This document shows, in pieces, positions 25,144 through 34,241 of a stretch of DNA of 38,262 nucleotides. Origin of the DNA: an uncultured Lachnospiraceae bacterium (lineage in GTDB: Bacteria > Bacillota > Clostridia > Lachnospirales > Lachnospiraceae); contig CANOEC010000036.1 in NCBI GenBank assembly GCA_947564735.1, positions 1-38,262 on the forward strand, in the 5' to 3' direction. The notes under the pieces were generated by a model. It was not told the origin of the DNA, did no database searches, and saw only the letters and a program-made list of their open reading frames with translations. The first letter of the stretch is position 1. Each line of letters starts with the position of its first letter. A program made the position numbers and the translations under genes.

Positions 25144-25512
25144 TTACGCCTGTGAACCACCTACAAAATTCTTGACATAGATAATATTCGGCTTTCCCAA
25201 TCCCTGCCGGACACTCTCAATCAATCCTATACCTTTATCGCTATCAAGCTCCCGCATCAGCTTTACAGCCTTGTCATTGGCGCAGTGAAACTTGTCCTTT
25301 ACCTCGTCAACCGTAAAATATATGTATGCCCTCCCATTTCTGTCAATCCACCCGTTTTTCTGTGACAGTTCCATACGGTCAATCATCATTCCATAGAGTA
25401 GTTTTGCCCCGATTGACAGCGCATCAAACTGTCTTTCCGTAAATAACTGCTTTGGTATGCGGTAAAAAGCATACTGGCTGCTCTGTTTCCCATAAAAATA
25501 TTCAAAATCCAT
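25144..25512 (-). CDS. RepA_N-type replication initiator, N-terminal part
   Basis: 122 residues from the ATG at 25512, preceded by AGGAGAG; the frame is open 16 codons further. It begins MDFEYFYGKQSSQYAFYRIP and contains LFTERQFDALSIGAKLLYGM and YFTVDEVKDKFHCANDKAVK, the DNA-binding N-terminal domain of RepA_N initiators. Full initiators are about 250-350 residues, so this protein ends early; the 46-bp repeats 200 bases downstream may be what is left of the middle of the gene. It could still bind DNA. Confidence 0.75.
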   Translation of the reverse strand: MDFEYFYGKQSSQYAFYRIPKQLFTERQFDALSIGAKLLYGMMIDRMELSQKNGWIDRNGRAYIYFTVDEVKDKFHCANDKAVKLMRELDSDKGIGLIESVRQGLGKPNIIYVKNFVGGSQA

Positions 25513-25675
25513 TACTTGGCTCTCCTTTCCGTCATTAAGTGGCTTTTTATCTGCTTTCATTGTCTGGCATGGAATTATCCCTCTTTTCCTTTTTATTTTA
25601 TTTTTACACGATAATTAACGTGAGTTTTTGAATCAAAATACCTTATCCGTAATAATCTTTATCCATGCACTACAA

Positions 25676-25734
25676 ACAAGGAATTATGCCCACAGGGCTG
25701 TCCGCTACACATATCCTTAAATGCAATTCCTTGT
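25676..25734. repeat. 10-bp inverted repeat between two element genes
   Basis: ACAAGGAATT (25676-25685) and AATTCCTTGT (25725-25734) flank 39 bases that include GCTACACATATCCT (25704-25717), also found at 21539-21552 in the recombinase leader. It may be an RNA structure or shared regulatory site. Confidence 0.45.
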
Positions 25735-25749
25735 ATCTGCATTTTTACA

Positions 25750-26031
25750 TCAATTATCGCTGGAATTTAGCTTTGACATTCTCTGCCTTGCCTGTTCCCT
25801 CTGTTTATCGCTTAATACTCTTGGCTTACGGTAATTAACGTATGTTTTCGGCATAGAATAGGTTTTGTCAATGTCTGTCTGATTTATCAGCTTGTAAGTG
25901 TCAGGGTAATCAGCCACAAGCCGATCCAGTTTGCGCATCACCGATTTATCTCTTGTGTAAACCGTTGCTGTCTGTTCTGCGGTATTGTAATTAACTACCG
26001 TTTCCATCTCATATTTTGTTAAATTCGTCAT
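25750..26031 (-). CDS. Conserved small protein of conjugative elements
   Basis: 93 residues. It starts MTNLTKYEMETVVNYNTAEQ, has strand-like segments (TVYTRDKSVMRKLDRLVADY) and a basic tail (RKPRVLSDKQREQARQRMSK). TAGGAGGATAT precedes the ATG. I recall similar proteins in Tn1549-type ICEs beside replication or regulatory genes; their function is not known. It is the gene nearest the right end of the inserted element. Confidence 0.7.
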   Translation of the reverse strand: MTNLTKYEMETVVNYNTAEQTATVYTRDKSVMRKLDRLVADYPDTYKLINQTDIDKTYSMPKTYVNYRKPRVLSDKQREQARQRMSKLNSSDN

Positions 26032-26127
26032 GCTTCCATATCCTCCTACTTTTTGGTATCAAAAAAGGACTGCCCTCTGCAATCCTCTTTTTCAGTGTGT
26101 TCCTGCCCTGTATTTTGTTTGATGTAC

Positions 26128-29100
26128 CTATAACTGTGACGCAACATCTATCGCTGTCTGGGTTTCTCCAAAGGAAGATGCCCAACTGTCGAAATGCCCA
26201 AGCCCCAGCTTCTGAAGCGTACCGTACTGGAGATAGCGCATATTTGTGTAAAGCTCCGTCATACTGTTAGAGATCGGTGTACCTGTGGCAAAGGTCACTC
26301 CCTTGCCGCCTGTTATCTCATCAAGATACTGGCACTTCGCAAACATATCGCTTGATTTCTGTGCTTCCGTCTGTGCGATGCCTGCCACGTTCCGCATCTT
26401 TGTGTATAAGAAAAGATTTTTGTAAAAATGGCTTTCGTCTACAAAAAGCCTGTCAACACCAAGCTGCTCAAAGGTCACTACATTGTCTTTCCTCGATGTG
26501 TCATTCAGCTTTTCCAGCCTTGTCAGGAGTGATTTCCTCGTTTTCTCCATCTGCTTAATGGTATAGCGTTCCCCATTGTCGGCTTTCGCCTGTTCTATGG
26601 CAAGCTCTATCTCACTGATCTGCCGCTCTATTATGGCTTCCTGCCGCTCTATGGAAAGGGGGATCTTCTCAAATTGAGAATGTCCGATAATGACTGCATC
26701 ATAATCGCCTGTGGCTATCCGGGAACAGAATTTCTTCCGGTTGGCAGGCTCAAAATCTTTCTTTGTTGCCGCAAGGATATTTGCGCCAGGATAGAGCCGC
26801 AGGAAGTCACTCGCCCACTGCTCTGTAAGGTGGTTCGGCACGACAAATAAGCTCTTTTGGCATAAGCCTAACCGTTTGCTCTCCATTGCCGCCGCTGTCA
26901 TTTCAAAGGTCTTGCCCGCCCCTACACAGTGCGCTAATAAGGTATTGTCCCCATATAAAACGTGTGCGACTGCGTTTTTCTGGTGGGGCTTTAGCTCAAT
27001 GTCCGGTGTCATGCCGGGAAATTTCAGGTGCGCCCCGTCATATTCCCTCGGCCTTGTGGAATTGAACAGCTTATTGTATTTCTCCACCAAGTCCTGCCGC
27101 CTGTCCGGGTCACGGAATACCCAGTCCTTAAAGGCTTCCCGTATGGTGTCCTGCTTCTGCGCCGCAAGGGTGGTTTCCTTTTTATTAAGGACTCTCTTTT
27201 CCTTCCCGTCCTCCACAACTGTGTCATATACCCGGCTGTCCTTCAAGTTCAGCGAATCCTCTAAGATCTGGTAAGCGTTCCTGCGGCTGGTTCCGTAAGT
27301 CATGTTCACCAGGGAATTTCCATAATCCGCATTTTTGCCTTTTACATTCCACTGCCCTGTCACGTCAGAAAACTGTATGCCCATGATGTTCCTGTCAAAT
27401 AAGTGCTGCGGTGTTTCAAAGATGTCACGCATGAAATCTTCCAGGTACTCCGGCTTTACCCATGTTGCGCCGATACGAACCTCGATCTCGCTTGCGTCAA
27501 GCTCCTTTGGCTGTACCTGCGTGAGCGCCTGCACATTCACGGTGTATTCCGGGTGCTTCTCCGCATAGATTTTCGCCGTTTCCAGCTTGTCACGGACATT
27601 GCCGCTTAAATATTCGTCCGCTGTCTCCCACTTGTCCGTTACCGGATTCTGGAAGATAACCCCGGTCAGTTCCTCTTTTATTGTATCAATGCTTTTCCCG
27701 GACAGTTCCGCCATATAGTCAAGGTCAACCCTCGCCTTTTCCGACAGCGACACCGCAAGGGCTTCGGTTGCCGTGTCAACGCTTGTGACAACCTCCGATT
27801 TCTTGATCGTGCGCTTTGTAAACATATCCGCCTTGCCGACAAATTTCCCTTCCTCGTCTGTCTTTTCAAGGGAGCATAGCAGGCAGTAGCTGCTGTCCTG
27901 GTTAAATGCCCTCTTGTTGGTCTGTGAATTGATCAGGCCGTACTTTTGGGAAAAAGCATCGTACAGCGAATTTAATTCCGCCTGCTTTTCCTGAATCACC
28001 GAATCCGGATATTCCTCCAACTGCACATTGATCAGCTCCTGCGTACAATCCCGGATGCCTACCATGCCCTTAATGCGCTCCAGCATGGAATCTTTCATGT
28101 CCACAGGCTTCATGACGGAGTTTTCCCGGTAATAGACCTTATCCTCCACAAGCGTATAGCTGTAATTCTTCACATCCGGGTCTGCCGGGATTATCTGCTC
28201 TGAAAGGTCATCATCCGGCATATCCAGCTCCGTTTCCTCAATCTCCCCGTCAATGCGGCTGATGGCTTCCGCAAGCTGCTCCGCAAAGGGTCTTGTGGTG
28301 TCGGGCTGGCAGGTGCTTTCCATACCATAAGGGCCGGAGACCATCTCCATCTTCCCCACGATCATCTCCGGGTGTTCCGCAAAATAACTGTTCATGGCGA
28401 TGCCGTCTGCATCTTCCGAAAGATGCACCCAATCCGGCTCCAGATCCATCACCCGGTCACGTTTCTTCAGGAATAAAATATCGGAAGTGACTTCCGTCCC
28501 TGCGTTCTCCTTAAAAGCGGTATTCGGTAATCTGACCGCCCCTAAAAGCTCCGCCCTCTGTGCAAGGTATTTCCGCACTTCCGGGCTTTTCTTGTCCATT
28601 GTACCCTTGCTCGTGACAAAGGCAACTACACCGCCCGGCCGCACCTTATCTAATGCCTTTGCAAAAAAGTAATCATGTATCAGGAAGTTGTTCTTGTCAT
28701 ACTGCCTGTCAGCCACCTTGTACTGGCCAAAAGGCACGTTGCCTACTGCCACGTCAAAGAAATCGTTTGGATAGTCCGTTTTTTCAAAGCCGGAGATTTT
28801 GATATTTGCTTTTGGGTAGAGCTGTCTGGCAATCCGTCCGGTGATCCCGTCAAGCTCCACACCGTACAGCCTGCTCTCCTGCATCTTCTCCGGCAGACAG
28901 CCGTAAAAGTTCCCGATTCCCATTGCAGGCTCCAATATATTTCCTTTTTCAAAGCCCATGTTCCCTAACGCTTCATAAATGCTGCGGATAATCGTAGGGT
29001 TTGTATAGTGGGCATTTAAAGTACTCTCCCTTGCGGAAGCGTATTCTGCATCCGACAGCAGGCTTTTCAATTCCTGATATTCGCCCGCCCATGCGCTTTT

Positions 29101-32100
29101 ACTCTCGTCAAAAGCATCGGCAAGGCCGCCCCAGCCCACATACTGTGATAAAATCCTTTGTTCCTCTGGTGTGGCGGTACGGTTCTCGCCTTCAATCTTT
29201 TCCAGCGTGCGGATCGCTTCTATGTTCCTCCGGAATTTCTCTTTTGGAGAAAACCCTGTGCCTGCCCTATCCATGCCAGGACTGTCTTCTGTGATGTGGA
29301 AGTTTACGGCATTGGACTTATCAACCTGTGCCGCTTTCTTTGGCTCTGCCTGTTCTGGTTCCCCGAAGTGCATCTTTTCAATAACAATATCATAGGGAAG
29401 CCCATTTTTATCACCCGGATATATCGTCGATTCCGTAGTTATGGGCGTCTCTGTCAGGGTATTCTCTGCTTCTTTTACCAACAGACGCTCAAAGTTCTCT
29501 TTGCTTTCCACCCGTGAAATCGGAAAAGGCAGGTTCAGGTCAAGGAGCTGCACTTCCCTGTCGGAAATATTTTCAATGATATACTTTGATCCCTCAATGG
29601 TTACGGTATCGCCAATCTGATAATCCGGCTTCTGGACATCATGTCCAGAAGTTTCCTGTTCCGGCGCTGACAGTTCACGTTCTTTTTGGGAAAAATCTTT
29701 CCAGACCCTCCCTGAAACAGCATGGAAATAAGAGGATTCATCTTCCATGATCTCATACTCAAGTTCCTTCAGCTCCTCAAGGCTTTCCGCCCCTGCTATC
29801 TTCTCATAGTATTTAAAGTACACCGCTTCCCTGCTGAGGATCACTTCCAGCCGTTCCAGCTCCGGCTCCGCCATACGTTCCCATATATCGTCCTTTTCCG
29901 TATGGATGGTAAATCCTTCCCCATCATCGTGGTATTGCAAGGTGTATTGCAGGGAATCATGCTCCCCACGTATGTCGCACTCAAAGTCATAGACCGTAGT
30001 CCGGGAACCTGAAAAATACTCCCGGTTGACCAAGACCAGGTTCTTTACATCTTCTGCGGTCAACGGCCTCTCTGCGCCCTCCATTTCATCGGCATCAATA
30101 TCCGGATAATAATCGCCCCCTTCAAAGCGTGCGTATACTTCCGCTTCGTGGCGGTCAATATCCCTCATGGCTTCTATATTGAGGTAATCCATCTCTATTT
30201 CTTTCCTGTCTGGCTTATGGTCATACTCAAAATGCGTATTCCCATTTACCTCTGCATAGAAGAAATCCCTGTCACCTACGAAATTGCCAAGCACATATAC
30301 ATCACCGTCTGCTGTCCATTCATCCGTCTTGATGCACTCCTGCCCATCAATGGAAATGGTTTCCGGCTTCTGGACATCATGTCCAGAAGTTTCCTGCCCT
30401 GTCTGCTCCCTTTTATATCTACTCTGTTCCTGCATGGACTGGAATACCATCTCATCATATCCAATCACATCAATCAGATCCGCATGGGTATCTATGTATT
30501 CCTGTGCCAGCTCACGATTGATAAAGAAACGGTTATGCTCCGGGTAAGGCACAAGAAGCCCATCCTCCCCTGGTGTCACAAGGCGGTAGCGTACTCCTTC
30601 CCTGCCATCGGCATATTGGTGGGTGTAAAAACCGATCTCCGGCTCTGAAAAATCCTCTGATGATTCCAGTGCAACCGTAATCTTTTCCACTTTCTCTGCA
30701 TTATCAGCGGCAAATTCTTTTGCGTAATCCTCCCCGTCCTCTTTTGCCCCGTCCAGTGTTTCCGAAACAGAAACGGGGCTTGTGTCTGTACGGTGGGTAT
30801 TGTATAAGGCATACCCCTCCGCTTCCTTATCAATCCAGAGAAATTCCCCATTAGGCAGTTTTGCCGCCCATTCCGTAGGCTGTCCGTTATCATCGTCCAT
30901 CTCATGTACGGTATGCCAGTCTAATTCCCCCTCGTAAATATCCGGACTATCATCCTGTGCCTGTTCTGCTTCTGCCTGCGCCGCAAGCTCTTTCTCACGC
31001 TCGATATATCTCCTTGCTTGGTTGATGAATCCATTCAGGACAGCAGGGTGGGAAACGGCTACTATATCCCGGTTCTCATACATCGCATACGGTTCGATGG
31101 ACTTTGCCCATTCCTTGTTTTCCGGGGAAATCCTGTCCTCCTGGCTGCGATGCATGACCGTATTTGCAAGCACATAGCTGACACGCTCGATACCATATTC
31201 CTTTATGACATCTTCTGCCGTTCCTTTGGGCAGGCGGTATCCGTCGAAGTTTTCAGCGATAGCCCGGTCAATGGCATCCTTGCAGGAAACCTTTGTGTCA
31301 CGCTCTATCTTTGCCTGTGCTTTTTCAAGCTCTTTCTGCTCCTGCTCCACCTTATACTCCGCATAGGCTTCCTTGCCTTTTGGGGATAAATACTTATCTT
31401 CCTGAATGAGCTTGCGGATACGCTTTTCCACCACTTTCCAGGACAACAGGATTTCTGTATACGGCTCCATGATGCTGCCTTTTTCCAGCCTGATTCCTTT
31501 CCCATCATGGTTTTCATAACTATGGTCAGCCCCAGCAAGCGCATGTGTGCTGCCTCCTATCCCATATTCGTTTTTCAAAAAATCTGCCGTTTCCTTGCTG
31601 CTATGCCCTTCCATGAAATAATCATAGATACGAAAAGAACCATGTGCAAAGCCGCTTCCCCTGCCGAGCCTGTGGTCTATCTCGTCCTGCGTGATGAAAT
31701 CCTCTTTTTTCACTTCCACATTTTCAGCTACCGGAAAAGTTTTCTTTTCTAAAAGCAGATTATCAAGCTCTGCCCGCAGTTCTTCTTTTGGCATGACAAA
31801 ACGGACACGCATCTCTTTCTCTCCACTTTCAAGCTGTCCTAATGCCTTATCCATATGTGAAGCAATTAAATCAATACCTTCCGGTGTCGATAACAGTTCC
31901 GTGAGCTTTGCATGGGAATCCAGATAATTTGCCGCTTTCAGTTCCAGTTCTTCCGGCAGCTCCCCCATGCCGTCACGAAAGAAAAAATAAAGGCGATCCG
32001 CAATGCGTCCACGCTCCACCTCGTCCACAAGGTAGGCTTCATTTGCACCCATATATGTGCCGTTTTCCACCTGCGAGCGTATCTGCGCTTCAATTTCCTG

Positions 32101-34230
32101 CCAGCTCATGGTGAACCTTGGATTTTCTAATGCAGATGTGCCATACCCGGCAGTCATTCCCTGCTCATTGAACCATACGGCTACCTGTCTGCCCTCAAAT
32201 TCAAAGCCTTTGCCCGTAGTTCCATATTCCTTTTTCAGAAACGCCGTCATTTCCTCCGTTGTCTTGCCCTGCTGGTACTTGGCATAGATACGCTTGCGGC
32301 TGTCATCCCTGCCGCCCCCGCTCCGCAGGATCGTGTCGAGCTGCTCTTGTGGCAATATTTCCCTTTTCGATTCAAGGTTTGTTTTTTCTGCCGGGATAAT
32401 CCCCTGCTCCGCCTCTTTCATGGCAATGCTGCCTACCTGCTCTGAAAACATGGAAAAAAGGTCAAGCTGCTGGTACATCCCATTTGTGTCGATCTGCTCC
32501 GCTTTCTCCCCCGGAAGCAGATATACATCGTCCTCCATATAAGAGTTGACAAAGAAACGGGCATCCTCCCATGATAAAAGCACTTCATTTTCTGCCCCTG
32601 CCCTGCCGCTCATGTTGATATGAAGCCCCTCATCATTGGCATGGAAGCCTATAGAAGTACCCGCCACATTCAGCCCATAATATGTACCGAAATGGAAACA
32701 GTTCTTAAAATACTCCGTCTGCAGCATTGTATCCTGCTCCATAGCAAAATAGCCTGCGATCTCCGGTCTTTTATGGATAAGGAAATCATCAGAGCATAAA
32801 AGCCCTTTTTGAATCTCCATTGCTTTTTCAGCAAAGTCCAGATTATCCAAAAAAGAGCTGGACAATGAATCTTCTCCATTATCCAGCTTTTCTGTTTCCA
32901 TATTCTGTTGTGTATCGCTGCTTACAGGCTGTAGACCAGCTCCGTCAGTACGGTTTCCTCCGCTGAGTGCCTGATGTTGTTCATCTTCGCCACCCACTTC
33001 ATCTGATCGGACGCTTTCAGGGCTTCGTCCACTCCCTCGGCTTTCGCCATCTGCTCCGTCAGGAAGTCCATCCGTTCCTCTGCCTGCTTCTGTATCTCCA
33101 GACAGTGCGCTTTCAGTCCGCCCGTCATCAGCAGGCCGCTGTAGATCCCCCTCCGGTGTTCCTTCAGGTAATTCTTCCGCATCAGTCCGTACTTGGTCAG
33201 CGGTTCCTCCGGTTCGCTGTCCGGAATCAGGTTGGGTATCAGATAGTTCCCGTTCTTCTCGTATGTCAGTTCCATATGCAATGCCCTCCGTTTCTATGTG
33301 GTTGGTATCTGTTTCCGTTTGTGGTTCGTTTTTACTTTCACGCTTTAAAGCATTATAGCGTGCCTCTGATACATTTGCAAGCACTTTTTGAGGATTTTTT
33401 TCAGTATTGTCGGCCTGTGCCTCATTCGCCTTTTCTTTCGCTTTATTCCGGGCAATCTGGCGGTCATAAGCCGCTACCGTCCTTCCGATCTCCATGAGCA
33501 GGGGCTTACACATATCCGTGGTGGCATTGCCTACCACGGATAAAGCCCTTGTCGTGTTAAATTCACTGATATAGTCAAAATTCAGCTCGTCTTTCCAAAA
33601 GTCCATATCAGCACCACACCGGGACAAAAGGGTGTATGCAATGCTTGCGGAAAGCGTTTCCCGCAGGCGCAGCCCCACATTCAGCTCGTCAAGCTCCTCT
33701 AAGAAGCTGCCCTCTTTTGCATAGGACATCTCCGGAAGAAGCTCACTGTAATAATCTTCCGCAATCCTCCCCGCAATCTCCATGAGCCTGCCTTCAAAGG
33801 AATTGTTCTTATCCGTTGTGCCGTATGTCTTTTCAAGCTGTGCCAGCACAGCGGCCTTGTGTTCCTCCCGCAGTTCCCACAGGTACGGGTCTTTCCCTAT
33901 CCGCCTTGACTTATGCACGTCCGACACGTCAAAGACATATTTCAGCCTTGGACGCTCGCTCTCCCTATCAAAAAGCGCAATCCCCTTTGCCCCACGGTTT
34001 ACCCAGCAGAACATTTTTTCATTCCATATTTCCATAGTGGCGCAGGCTTTTGCATCCGGTCTTTGTGCATAGATGAGCATCTGATCCTCAAATGGGTATT
34101 TATACAGCCTTGCGGCGGTAGTCAGGTATTTTGCCCATTCCTTCCCATTTTTTGACACCTGGTTTGCCGTTTCCCCCGCAAGCATGGAAATCTCGTGGTA
34201 TTTCTTTGAAACAAGATATTCTCCTGCCAT
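26128..34230 (-). CDS. Giant polyvalent protein: methylase and SNF2-like helicase, 5' part of split gene
   Basis: 2,700 residues from the ATG at 34230 (AAGGAGG upstream); codons below 26147 belong to the insertion. The N-terminus (1-270) has KNGKEWAKYLTTAARLYKYP and FCWVNRGAKGIALFD as in related ICE proteins. A low-complexity linker (about 270-450) hides tnpV in another frame. Repeated modules follow (FLKKEYGTTGKGFEFEG; FLKNEYGIGG), then a DUF3849-like part, two SGHDVQK inserts, an N6-adenine-methylase-like domain (ILEPAMGIGNFYG near 1765; VGNVPFGQY, not NPPY, near 1825), Walker A (AHCVGAGKTFE near 2430) and DESH (near 2596). The helicase is cut before its second half, so the present product should lack a complete motor. 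Intact relatives are thought to protect or process incoming ICE DNA. Confidence 0.88.
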   Translation of the reverse strand: MAGEYLVSKKYHEISMLAGETANQVSKNGKEWAKYLTTAARLYKYPFEDQMLIYAQRPDAKACATMEIWNEKMFCWVNRGAKGIALFDRESERPRLKYVFDVSDVHKSRRIGKDPYLWELREEHKAAVLAQLEKTYGTTDKNNSFEGRLMEIAGRIAEDYYSELLPEMSYAKEGSFLEELDELNVGLRLRETLSASIAYTLLSRCGADMDFWKDELNFDYISEFNTTRALSVVGNATTDMCKPLLMEIGRTVAAYDRQIARNKAKEKANEAQADNTEKNPQKVLANVSEARYNALKRESKNEPQTETDTNHIETEGIAYGTDIREERELSDTQPDSGQRTGGTADQVRTDAEELPEGTPEGDLQRPADDGRTESALSGDTEAGRGTDGLPDGADGESRGSGRSPESVRSDEVGGEDEQHQALSGGNRTDGAGLQPVSSDTQQNMETEKLDNGEDSLSSSFLDNLDFAEKAMEIQKGLLCSDDFLIHKRPEIAGYFAMEQDTMLQTEYFKNCFHFGTYYGLNVAGTSIGFHANDEGLHINMSGRAGAENEVLLSWEDARFFVNSYMEDDVYLLPGEKAEQIDTNGMYQQLDLFSMFSEQVGSIAMKEAEQGIIPAEKTNLESKREILPQEQLDTILRSGGGRDDSRKRIYAKYQQGKTTEEMTAFLKKEYGTTGKGFEFEGRQVAVWFNEQGMTAGYGTSALENPRFTMSWQEIEAQIRSQVENGTYMGANEAYLVDEVERGRIADRLYFFFRDGMGELPEELELKAANYLDSHAKLTELLSTPEGIDLIASHMDKALGQLESGEKEMRVRFVMPKEELRAELDNLLLEKKTFPVAENVEVKKEDFITQDEIDHRLGRGSGFAHGSFRIYDYFMEGHSSKETADFLKNEYGIGGSTHALAGADHSYENHDGKGIRLEKGSIMEPYTEILLSWKVVEKRIRKLIQEDKYLSPKGKEAYAEYKVEQEQKELEKAQAKIERDTKVSCKDAIDRAIAENFDGYRLPKGTAEDVIKEYGIERVSYVLANTVMHRSQEDRISPENKEWAKSIEPYAMYENRDIVAVSHPAVLNGFINQARRYIEREKELAAQAEAEQAQDDSPDIYEGELDWHTVHEMDDDNGQPTEWAAKLPNGEFLWIDKEAEGYALYNTHRTDTSPVSVSETLDGAKEDGEDYAKEFAADNAEKVEKITVALESSEDFSEPEIGFYTHQYADGREGVRYRLVTPGEDGLLVPYPEHNRFFINRELAQEYIDTHADLIDVIGYDEMVFQSMQEQSRYKREQTGQETSGHDVQKPETISIDGQECIKTDEWTADGDVYVLGNFVGDRDFFYAEVNGNTHFEYDHKPDRKEIEMDYLNIEAMRDIDRHEAEVYARFEGGDYYPDIDADEMEGAERPLTAEDVKNLVLVNREYFSGSRTTVYDFECDIRGEHDSLQYTLQYHDDGEGFTIHTEKDDIWERMAEPELERLEVILSREAVYFKYYEKIAGAESLEELKELEYEIMEDESSYFHAVSGRVWKDFSQKERELSAPEQETSGHDVQKPDYQIGDTVTIEGSKYIIENISDREVQLLDLNLPFPISRVESKENFERLLVKEAENTLTETPITTESTIYPGDKNGLPYDIVIEKMHFGEPEQAEPKKAAQVDKSNAVNFHITEDSPGMDRAGTGFSPKEKFRRNIEAIRTLEKIEGENRTATPEEQRILSQYVGWGGLADAFDESKSAWAGEYQELKSLLSDAEYASARESTLNAHYTNPTIIRSIYEALGNMGFEKGNILEPAMGIGNFYGCLPEKMQESRLYGVELDGITGRIARQLYPKANIKISGFEKTDYPNDFFDVAVGNVPFGQYKVADRQYDKNNFLIHDYFFAKALDKVRPGGVVAFVTSKGTMDKKSPEVRKYLAQRAELLGAVRLPNTAFKENAGTEVTSDILFLKKRDRVMDLEPDWVHLSEDADGIAMNSYFAEHPEMIVGKMEMVSGPYGMESTCQPDTTRPFAEQLAEAISRIDGEIEETELDMPDDDLSEQIIPADPDVKNYSYTLVEDKVYYRENSVMKPVDMKDSMLERIKGMVGIRDCTQELINVQLEEYPDSVIQEKQAELNSLYDAFSQKYGLINSQTNKRAFNQDSSYCLLCSLEKTDEEGKFVGKADMFTKRTIKKSEVVTSVDTATEALAVSLSEKARVDLDYMAELSGKSIDTIKEELTGVIFQNPVTDKWETADEYLSGNVRDKLETAKIYAEKHPEYTVNVQALTQVQPKELDASEIEVRIGATWVKPEYLEDFMRDIFETPQHLFDRNIMGIQFSDVTGQWNVKGKNADYGNSLVNMTYGTSRRNAYQILEDSLNLKDSRVYDTVVEDGKEKRVLNKKETTLAAQKQDTIREAFKDWVFRDPDRRQDLVEKYNKLFNSTRPREYDGAHLKFPGMTPDIELKPHQKNAVAHVLYGDNTLLAHCVGAGKTFEMTAAAMESKRLGLCQKSLFVVPNHLTEQWASDFLRLYPGANILAATKKDFEPANRKKFCSRIATGDYDAVIIGHSQFEKIPLSIERQEAIIERQISEIELAIEQAKADNGERYTIKQMEKTRKSLLTRLEKLNDTSRKDNVVTFEQLGVDRLFVDESHFYKNLFLYTKMRNVAGIAQTEAQKSSDMFAKCQYLDEITGGKGVTFATGTPISNSMTELYTNMRYLQYGTLQKLGLGHFDSWASSFGETQTAIDVASQL
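29630..29650. repeat. In-frame palindromic element, copy 4
   Basis: The same 21-bp perfect palindrome; read as ETSGHDVQKPD in the helicase protein, between two domains. Confidence 0.85.
30368..30388. repeat. In-frame palindromic element, copy 5
   Basis: The same 21-bp perfect palindrome; read as ETSGHDVQKPE in the helicase protein. The flanks (CCGG before, GTTTCCTG after) also match copy 4, so about 30 bp moved as a unit. Confidence 0.85.
32922..33275 (-). CDS. tnpV: TnpV-family protein encoded out of frame inside the helicase gene
   Basis: 117 residues in the frame shifted by one base relative to the helicase. It begins MELTYEKNGNYLIPNLIPDS and continues LTKYGLMRKNYLKEHRRGIY, then GLLMTGGLKAHCLEIQKQAE and ERMDFLTEQMAKAEGVDEAL, ending MKWVAKMNNIRHSAEETVL. 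This is the full pattern of TnpV, a small protein carried by Tn4451-type and other clostridial transposons, function unknown. It has its own ribosome site, GGAGGG, 8 bases before the ATG at 33275. In the same stretch the helicase frame reads as a Gly/Asp/Glu/Ser-rich linker (about residues 318-436). Both frames are open throughout. Confidence 0.8.
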   Translation of the reverse strand: MELTYEKNGNYLIPNLIPDSEPEEPLTKYGLMRKNYLKEHRRGIYSGLLMTGGLKAHCLEIQKQAEERMDFLTEQMAKAEGVDEALKASDQMKWVAKMNNIRHSAEETVLTELVYSL

Positions 34231-34241
34231 CTGCAACCTCC

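Larger units (their letters stand above)
19298..26154. mobile_element. Serine-recombinase element inserted in the helicase gene
   Basis: Both ends carry TCTATCGC (19298-19305 and 26147-26154), and removing one copy plus the 6.85 kb between restores the helicase frame exactly. The large serine recombinase gene lies at the left end, its stop 18 bases inside the core. The ends also share imperfect inverted 10-mers (TTATAGATAC at 19313-19322; GTACCTATAA at 26124-26133). Cargo: GntR regulator, ABC transporter, KTR protein, RepA-like fragment and small proteins. No relaxase is visible, so transfer would depend on the ICE or on another element. Confidence 0.88.

Noticed and set aside
26128-26146. 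The last codons of the 5' helicase part as a natural C-terminus
   Set aside because: They lie inside the inserted element, beyond the shared core, and the true continuation is found at the other end of the insertion.
13227-30388. The five palindromes as a CRISPR array
   Set aside because: Copies are far apart in different genes, with no regular spacers and no cas genes; they are perfect palindromes in coding frames.
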